Positions 58,886 through 64,000 of a stretch of DNA of 64,000 nt are shown one piece after another (within the stretch, counting starts at the first letter, position 1; each line of letters begins with the position of its first letter). This DNA is from Bog-473 sp963804055 (GTDB taxonomy: Bacteria; Actinomycetota; Acidimicrobiia; Acidimicrobiales; RAAP-2). The stretch lies in NCBI GenBank assembly GCA_963804055.1, contig CAWDOU010000013.1:496001-560000 (forward strand). Direction: 5' to 3'. The position numbers and the translations under genes were made by a program. Below the pieces are notes generated by a model. The model had not been told where the DNA came from. It saw only the letters and a program-made list of their open reading frames with translations, and did not search any database.

Positions 58886-60834
58886 TGTTCGGTGCTGGTG
58901 GAGGGCCGCCCATGGGTGGTGGCGGGGCGCCGGGAGCGGCCCAGAACGGTTTGCCTTTCGGCGGCATCCCGCACGAACTGCAGGCGGGCGTCGACCTGCT
59001 CCTCAAGGACGAGCCCGACCGCGGCGAGTCCGACGCCGTCTTCACCCAGCTGCCGTCGGCGCACGAGTCCAAGAAGCTGACGCTCACGACACTCCTCATG
59101 GAGTACCCGGGCATGTGCGCGGCCGCGGCCCTGCTGGTGGGGATCATCGCCCTCTTCACCCAGCTCGGGCCGAGCTTCGTGTCCTACGCCATCAACCACG
59201 GCCTGACGGGGCCGACGAAGGCGGACCCCACGGCCCACTACGACTTCGGCGTCGTCGTCCTCATGGCGGTGCTCTACCTGATCTCCATCATCGTCTCGGC
59301 GGGCGCGCAGTACGGGCAGGCCCGGGTTACGGGCAGGCTGGCGTCCTGGGTGATGAACGATCTGCGGATCAAGGTGTTCCGGCACCTGCAGCGGCTCTCT
59401 CTCGACTTCTTCACCGAAGAGAAGGCCGGCGTCGTGATGAGCCGCATGACGAGCGACATCGAGAACCTGCAGCAGCTGCTGCAGGACGGTCTGGCCCAGT
59501 TCGCCATTCAGGGCTTGACCATGGTCGTCATCACGGTGTTCCTCTTTGCCACGAACGCCACCCTGGCCGCCATCACGGTGTTCGCCGTCCTCCCCCCGCT
59601 GGTGATCATGTCGATCTGGTTCAAGCGTGCGTCCGAGCGCGGCTACGACAAGGTGCGCGACGGCATCGCTCTGGTCCTGGCCGATCTCTCGGAGAGCCTG
59701 CAGGGCGTGCGCATCGTCAGCGCCCACAACCGTCAGCGCTACAACGTGGAGACCCACCGCGACATCGTGGGCTCCTACCGCGACGCGAACAACTACACGG
59801 GACGCATCAACGGAATTTACGGACCCGGCTCGCAGGTCATCAGCGTCTTTGGTCAGCTGCTCATCCTGGGCATCGGCGGCGCCATGTACCTGCACCACCC
59901 GCAGGAGATCAACCTGGGTGAGCTGACCGCCTTCTTCCTCTATGTGAACCGGTTCTTCTCGCCGATTCAGCTGCTGGTGCAGCAGTACAACACGTTCCAG
60001 CAGGGGCGGGCATCGGTGTTCAAGCTGCGCGGCCTGCTCGAGACGGAGCCGTCGGTCCTCGAGGCCCCCGACGCGGTGGAGCTCCCGCCGATCAGGGGCG
60101 AGATCCGCTTCGACCACGTGTCGTTCGGCTACGACCCCGCCGTGCCCGTGCTGCACGACGTCGACCTCACCATTGCGCCCGGCGAGACGGTGGCCTTTGT
60201 CGGTGCCACCGGCGCCGGCAAGTCGACCATGGCCAAGCTGGTGACCCGCTTCTACGACCCGACCGCCGGCCGGGTGCTGATCGACGGGTACGACCTCACG
60301 GGCGTCACGTTGGCCTCGCTGCGCTCGCAGCTCGGTGTCGTGCCGCAGGAGCCCTTCCTCTTCGCCGGGACGATCCGGGACAACATCTCGTTCGCCCGGC
60401 CGGGCGCCCCCGACGACGAGGTCTGGAACGCGGTGCACCAGGTCGGGCTGGGCGAGCTCGTGCACCGGCTCCCCTACGGCCTCGACACCCCCGTCCACGA
60501 GCGGGGTCAGTCACTGTCCTCCGGCGAGCGTCAGCTCATCGCGCTGGGCCGGGCCTTCATGGCCGAGCCCCGTGTGCTCGTGCTGGACGAGGCCACCTCC
60601 AACCTCGACCTGAAGTCCGAGACGCTGGTGGAGGCGGCGCTCGACGTGCTGCTCGAGGGCCGGACCGCCGTGCTGATCGCCCACCGCCTCTCCACCGCCA
60701 TGCGCGCCGACCGCATCGTCGTGGTGGGAGACGGCAATTTGCTGGAGGTCGGATCGCACGCCGAGCTGGTCGCACTCGGCGGGCACTACGCCGAGATGTA
60801 CCACACCTGGATCAACCAGTCCCACGCCGCTTAG
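58885..60834 (+). CDS. ABC exporter half-transporter, catalytic partner
   Basis: Second half-transporter, 649 residues. A Gly/Pro-rich N-terminus of about 65 residues comes first. Six helices (about 75-370) and a nucleotide-binding domain (about 400-640) follow. Walker A is GATGAGKST, the Q-loop VVPQEPFLFAG, and Walker B with its catalytic Glu reads LVLDEATSNLD. The signature is LSSGERQ rather than LSGGQ, the expected companion change for one degenerate ATP site. Heterodimer with the preceding protein. Confidence 0.93.
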   Translation: MFGAGGGPPMGGGGAPGAAQNGLPFGGIPHELQAGVDLLLKDEPDRGESDAVFTQLPSAHESKKLTLTTLLMEYPGMCAAAALLVGIIALFTQLGPSFVSYAINHGLTGPTKADPTAHYDFGVVVLMAVLYLISIIVSAGAQYGQARVTGRLASWVMNDLRIKVFRHLQRLSLDFFTEEKAGVVMSRMTSDIENLQQLLQDGLAQFAIQGLTMVVITVFLFATNATLAAITVFAVLPPLVIMSIWFKRASERGYDKVRDGIALVLADLSESLQGVRIVSAHNRQRYNVETHRDIVGSYRDANNYTGRINGIYGPGSQVISVFGQLLILGIGGAMYLHHPQEINLGELTAFFLYVNRFFSPIQLLVQQYNTFQQGRASVFKLRGLLETEPSVLEAPDAVELPPIRGEIRFDHVSFGYDPAVPVLHDVDLTIAPGETVAFVGATGAGKSTMAKLVTRFYDPTAGRVLIDGYDLTGVTLASLRSQLGVVPQEPFLFAGTIRDNISFARPGAPDDEVWNAVHQVGLGELVHRLPYGLDTPVHERGQSLSSGERQLIALGRAFMAEPRVLVLDEATSNLDLKSETLVEAALDVLLEGRTAVLIAHRLSTAMRADRIVVVGDGNLLEVGSHAELVALGGHYAEMYHTWINQSHAA

Positions 60835-60866
60835 CGGCCCGTGGCGGTGCCTGGCACCATGTCTGC

Positions 60867-61622
60867 ATGCCCGAGAACTATTTCGTGGGTTCGGTCGCCT
60901 CGGGCTACAAGGCCAAGTGGCCCCACCTCTTTGCTCCGGCCGTCGTCGACCCGGCGGTCGACTTCCTGGCGGCGCGCGCGGGTGCCGGGCCTGTGCTCGA
61001 GCTCGGTCTCGGCACCGGACGGCTGGCCCTGCCGCTCAGCCGAACGGGCCTCACGGTCCACGGGATCGAGCTGTCCTCCGACATGGTGGCGCAGCTGCGG
61101 AACGAAGAGGGTGCCGACGCCGTCAGCGTGACCATGGGCGACTTCTCCACGACCGCGGTCCAGGCGTGCCGGGGCTCCGTGACCCTCGCCTACCTCGTCC
61201 GCAACACCATCATGAACCTCACCACACAGGACGCACAGGTCGCCTGCTTCGCCAACGTCGCCGCACACTTGGCGCCGGGGGGCGTCTTCGTGATGGAGGT
61301 CATGGTGCCCGAACTGCAACGACTGCCACCCGGCGAGACCGTGCGCGCCTTCACGGTGACCCCGACCCACGTCGGATTCGAGGAGTACGACGTGGCCCGG
61401 CAACGGTCGACCTCCCACCACTACTGGATCGATGACGACAGAGTCGAGACCTTCTCGGCACCGTTTCGCTACGTGTGGCCTGCAGAGCTCGACCTGATGG
61501 CACGTCTGGCTGGCATGTCGCTGCGCGAGCGCTGGAACGACTGGGACCAGTCGCCTTTCACGAGCGACAGCCGCAGCCACGTCTCGGTGTGGGAGTTGCC
61601 ACCCGAGCCCGCGGGTACCTAG
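60867..61622 (+). CDS. Class I SAM-dependent methyltransferase
   Basis: A 251-residue methyltransferase. Motif I is VLELGLGTGRLALPLS (about 43-58), the acidic end of strand 2 is VHGIELSSDMV, and strand 4 has VTLAYLVRNTIMNLTTQ; motif III is GGVFVMEVMVP. The C-terminal half carries the small-molecule-type insertion (FRYVWPAELDLMARLAGMSLRERW). Acceptor unknown. It begins 32 bases after the ABC operon and may be read with it. Its end overlaps the convergent VOC gene by 4 bases. Confidence 0.88.
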   Translation: MPENYFVGSVASGYKAKWPHLFAPAVVDPAVDFLAARAGAGPVLELGLGTGRLALPLSRTGLTVHGIELSSDMVAQLRNEEGADAVSVTMGDFSTTAVQACRGSVTLAYLVRNTIMNLTTQDAQVACFANVAAHLAPGGVFVMEVMVPELQRLPPGETVRAFTVTPTHVGFEEYDVARQRSTSHHYWIDDDRVETFSAPFRYVWPAELDLMARLAGMSLRERWNDWDQSPFTSDSRSHVSVWELPPEPAGT

Positions 61623-61960
61623 CCGCCCACCCCAATGATGGCCACGGTGTTCTCGTCAGGGTCGAACACGGTCGCCTTGCGCCCGCCACCGACCGCCTCG
61701 ACCTTGGCCGGCCTGATGCCCCGTCCGGCGAGCTCGGCCATGGTGGCGTCGAGGTCGGCGACCGAGAGGGCGACCAGAGCGTTGCCGGCCCGGGCGGGGT
61801 CCACCACGACGTAGAGCCAGGCCGTCTCTGCCACCTGCCACATGACCTCGTCCACCGCGACCTCGACGTCGGCGGGCCGGCCGAAGAGCCGTTCGAAGTA
61901 GTCGCGGCCGGCGGCCAGATCCGTGACGGGCACACCCGTGAAGGCGACCTGGATCTCCAT
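61619..61960 (-). CDS. VOC (glyoxalase/bleomycin-resistance) family protein
   Basis: A 113-residue single VOC module: VAFTGVPVTDLAAGRDYFERLFGRPADV at the start, and the second beta-alpha-beta unit ending KATVFDPDENTVAIIGVGG. Metal ligands of glyoxalase I are not all evident (MWQVAE lies where one Glu/His might be), so the activity is unclear. It follows the PaaX-type gene by 19 bases on the same strand and may be co-transcribed with it. Confidence 0.85.
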   Translation of the reverse strand: MEIQVAFTGVPVTDLAAGRDYFERLFGRPADVEVAVDEVMWQVAETAWLYVVVDPARAGNALVALSVADLDATMAELAGRGIRPAKVEAVGGGRKATVFDPDENTVAIIGVGG

Positions 61961-61979
61961 GGGCAACGACGCTACCGAG

Positions 61980-62765
61980 TCATGCGCCGGCGCGGCTCCA
62001 CTCACCCAGGGTCGTCCGGTAGCGGGCGTCCCACTCGTCGTAGGTGGCGCGCAGTGATCCACCGGGCCAGTCGGCGGGCAGCAACTCGGGGGGCAACAGC
62101 GGGTCGGCCTGCAGATGGCGCAGCACGGCCGCCGAGAGCTCGAACCCCGGCGCCAGCGCCTCCGGGCCGTCGGGGGGCAGCGCGTCCAGATCGCCCGACA
62201 AGGCACGGGCCCGTGCCGACCACGCCACCAGGTCCCAGAGCCGGTGCGCCAGCGCCTGGGGGTCCCCGGGCCGCGCCCGCATCAACTCGATGTCGTCGCC
62301 GAGCGCAGCGGGCAGCCGTACCGCCACATTTGCGGGACGCATCCACACCCCCTCGCGCAGCTCGGCCAGCCGACCGTAGCCCAGGGCCCGGCGGCGGGCG
62401 CCCCGCACCTCGGCCGCGCTGCCGCTGGTCGTCACGACCGCCAGCCACCACTCCCCGTCGTACGGGGTCGTGGCGCCGGCCCGGCTGGCCGACTGGCGCG
62501 ACTGGCGCAGCACCAGGTGGCCGGCGAGCCGGTACCGGCCCGACCCGTCCGAGGTGGCCTCGCCGCTCGCCACCATGCGGCTCAGCGCCACCCGGGCCCG
62601 GTTCTCGCTGATGCCGAAGAGGCCGGTCAGGCGCACGAGCTGGGCGACGGGCAACTCTGGTGGATCCATGCCGAGCAGGGCGCTGGCCAGCACGGACCGG
62701 GCCGTCAACGGGGGCGGCGCCTCGGTGGCCGGCGCCGGAGGTCCGGCATTACGTGGTTGTGTCAC
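61980..62765 (-). CDS. PaaX family transcriptional regulator
   Basis: A 261-residue repressor of the PaaX type. The N-terminal winged helix is LTARSVLASALLGMDPPELPVAQLVRLTGLFGISENRARVALSRMVASGEATSDGSGRYRL. The central part is YDGEWWLAVVTTSG with RRALGYGRLAELREGVWMRPANV, and the C-terminal domain carries LRHLQADPLLPPELLPADWPG. PaaX proteins respond to acyl-CoA ligands. The GTG at 62765 leaves 27 bases to the divergent desaturase, so the two are surely co-regulated. Control of lipid desaturation is inferred. Confidence 0.88.
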   Translation of the reverse strand: MTQPRNAGPPAPATEAPPPLTARSVLASALLGMDPPELPVAQLVRLTGLFGISENRARVALSRMVASGEATSDGSGRYRLAGHLVLRQSRQSASRAGATTPYDGEWWLAVVTTSGSAAEVRGARRRALGYGRLAELREGVWMRPANVAVRLPAALGDDIELMRARPGDPQALAHRLWDLVAWSARARALSGDLDALPPDGPEALAPGFELSAAVLRHLQADPLLPPELLPADWPGGSLRATYDEWDARYRTTLGEWSRAGA

Positions 62766-62785
62766 TTGACTGATTCCAGTAATAT
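62757..62785 (+). promoter_or_regulatory. Leaderless promoter of the desaturase gene
   Basis: TTGTGT (62757-62762) and TAATAT (62780-62785) are 17 bases apart. Transcription would begin 7-8 bases later, exactly at the ATG at 62793. ATTAC (62748) and GTAAT (62779) flank it as an interrupted inverted repeat and may be the PaaX-type operator. Confidence 0.55.
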
Positions 62786-62792
62786 AGAGGCC

Positions 62793-63770
62793 ATGGCCAG
62801 CACCATGGTGCCCGAAGCGGCCGAGCGGCCCGATGTCCTGCCCAGCGAGCGGCTGCTGGCCAACGGCATGGCCATCCCGGCGCTGCGGGCCGACCTGCGC
62901 CGCATCGACAACGTGCGCAACGCGATCTCGGTGGCGGCCGTCTGGCTCTGGGTTGCCCTGGCCATCGGCGGCGCCGTGTGGATCGACCAATGGTGGAGCT
63001 ATGTCATCGCGTTCGTGCTCATGGGCCCGCTCTACGCCCGCTTCGCCATCCTCATGCACGAGGCGGCGCACAAGCTCCTCTTCACCAACAAGCGGTGGAA
63101 CGACTGGGTCGGCAAGTGGGTCGTGGCCTATCCCGTCTTCACGCCGGTGCAGCTCTACCGACGGGTGCACTTCGCCCACCACAAGGACGAGTTCGGCCCC
63201 GACGAGCCCGACCTGGCTTTCTACTCGCCCTACCCGTGCACGCGCCGAGCGCTGCGCCGGCGACTGTTCCGCGACGCCGTCGGGATCAGCGGTTGGAAGA
63301 ACTTCGTGCCGCTGGTCAAGAACACCCGCTCCAAGCCGTTCCGCCCCATCGGCCTGTCCATCTTCGGGGTCCAGGCCCTGCTGTGGGCGGCCATGTGGGC
63401 CGCCACCGGGCGCTGGTGGATCTACCCGTTGCTGTGGTTCCTGCCGTGGATGACCGAGTGGCGCGTGATCAACCGCCTGCGCTCCATCGCTGAGCACGGC
63501 GGCATGGAACGCAGCTCGGACCGCCGGGCGACGACGCACAACGTGCGCCAGTCCTGGCTCGCCCGCTTCTGGATCGTCCCCTACAACACCGGCTGGCACC
63601 TGGCCCACCATGTCGACATGGGTGTGCCGTGGCGGAACCTGCCCGCCTTCCATGCCGAGCTGGAGCGGGCCGGGTACGTCACCGACGCCATCACCTACAA
63701 GAGCTACTGGGCCCTCTGGAAGGCGCTGTCGAGCGCCGACGACACGACCGAGGTCAAGGCCATCGCCTGA
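62793..63770 (+). CDS. Membrane fatty-acid desaturase
   Basis: Integral-membrane di-iron enzyme of 325 residues. Histidine boxes are HEAAH (89-93), HFAHH (126-130) and HLAHH (269-273), with an extra AEHGG (233-237). Four membrane helices lie around 43-85 and 188-222. It would introduce a double bond into acyl chains or hydroxylate a related lipid. The ATG has no ribosome site but coincides with the predicted transcription start. Divergent from the PaaX-type regulator, its likely repressor. Confidence 0.92.
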   Translation: MASTMVPEAAERPDVLPSERLLANGMAIPALRADLRRIDNVRNAISVAAVWLWVALAIGGAVWIDQWWSYVIAFVLMGPLYARFAILMHEAAHKLLFTNKRWNDWVGKWVVAYPVFTPVQLYRRVHFAHHKDEFGPDEPDLAFYSPYPCTRRALRRRLFRDAVGISGWKNFVPLVKNTRSKPFRPIGLSIFGVQALLWAAMWAATGRWWIYPLLWFLPWMTEWRVINRLRSIAEHGGMERSSDRRATTHNVRQSWLARFWIVPYNTGWHLAHHVDMGVPWRNLPAFHAELERAGYVTDAITYKSYWALWKALSSADDTTEVKAIA

Positions 63771-63820
63771 ACATTCGGACTCGTTGGCCGCCCGGACCGT
63801 GCCACCGTAGTTTCCACTCG

Positions 63821-64000
63821 ATGGCGGACGGGCACAGACCGACCGTGCAAGGGGGCGCAACTCGGGAACGCCCGCCCGTCACCGGCGCCGCCGTGCGTTG
63901 GGCTCCGGCCGCCGCCGGCTGTGTCGTCCTGCTCGCCGCCGTCGTGCTCGCCCCGCAGCACGCCCGGGCGGCGGCGGCCCAGGACTGGCCGCCCTTCGTC
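63821..64000 (+). CDS. Start of an exported protein (3' end outside window)
   Basis: The first 60 residues are visible: a polar N-terminus, a hydrophobic helix (about 28-45, AAAGCVVLLAAVVLAP) and a probable signal-peptidase site after HARAAAA. TAGTTT about 12 bases before the ATG could be a -10 for a leaderless message. Function cannot be told. It lies downstream of the desaturase on the same strand, after a 50-base gap. Confidence 0.6.
   Translation, partial: MADGHRPTVQGGATRERPPVTGAAVRWAPAAAGCVVLLAAVVLAPQHARAAAAQDWPPFV

Noticed and set aside
57431..60498. Long minus-strand open frames opposite the two ABC exporter genes.
   Set aside because: No ribosome sites or domains; both exporter subunits on the plus strand show every expected motif.
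1..64000. CRISPR arrays, tRNA or rRNA genes, insertion sequences, phage or attachment sites.
   Set aside because: Looked for regular repeats, tRNA-like ends, transposase and integrase motifs and flanking duplications; none was seen by eye.

Overview
The window is GC-rich (about two thirds G+C) and looks chromosomal. It comes from a flagellated, single-membrane actinobacterium, most likely of the Acidimicrobiia or a neighbouring class. The reasons are SARP, PaaX and DUF3151 proteins of actinobacterial type, frequent GTG/TTG and leaderless starts, a sortase with its substrate, and a complete flagellar export and basal-body set with no P-ring or L-ring genes. I saw no tRNA, rRNA, CRISPR array or insertion sequence.

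Positions 1-12032 are accessory. A SARP/AfsR-type regulator (cut by the window edge) faces an ABC-2 exporter pair across three 11-bp-spaced TCAG heptamers. Then come an orphan FtsX-like permease, a DHA2 efflux pump, a small HTH/Clp-N pair behind two TGTCA-N8-TGACA palindromes, and a TetR regulator divergent from a DrrAB-like exporter, with the shared operator overlapping the drrA start codon.

Positions 12593-43404 are the flagellar cluster, all on the minus strand except fliA. Read in the direction of transcription, there is a filament block (fliC, terminator, fliD, fliS, fliT-like). Next is a long rod/motor/hook block (flgB, flgC, fliE-F-G-H-I-J, a NlpC/P60-transglycosylase fusion, fliK, flgD, flgE). 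A motor/export block follows (flbD, motA, motB, fliM-N-O-P-Q-R, flhB), then flhA with a FlhF-like gene and a small membrane protein. The last genes are flgN, flgK, flgL, fliW, csrA and a PilZ gene. Five of these blocks begin at a shared motif, (G/T)(C/G)AACTC-N13/14-G(C/A/T)CGT(A/T), which I read as the promoter recognised by the FliA sigma factor encoded at 42559. A weaker sixth copy lies before a 1227-residue multidomain glycosyltransferase beside fliA, which suggests flagellin glycosylation. flgB carries an apparent +1 frameshift. The FlhF-like protein lacks GTPase motifs, and FliM lacks the usual CheY-binding peptide. I found no flgF/flgG, fliL, flhG, flgM or che genes here.

Positions 47209-64000 are mixed: an unknown helical protein, a sortase with an LPXTG-like substrate, a winged-helix regulator after an AT-rich island, a frameshifted luciferase-like monooxygenase, a MscS channel, another DHA2 pump, a flavin-reductase-like protein, two hotdog thioesterases and a DUF3151 protein. 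These are followed by a MarR-controlled heterodimeric ABC exporter with one degenerate ATP site, a methyltransferase, a VOC protein, a PaaX-type regulator divergent from a fatty-acid desaturase, and the start of a secreted protein.
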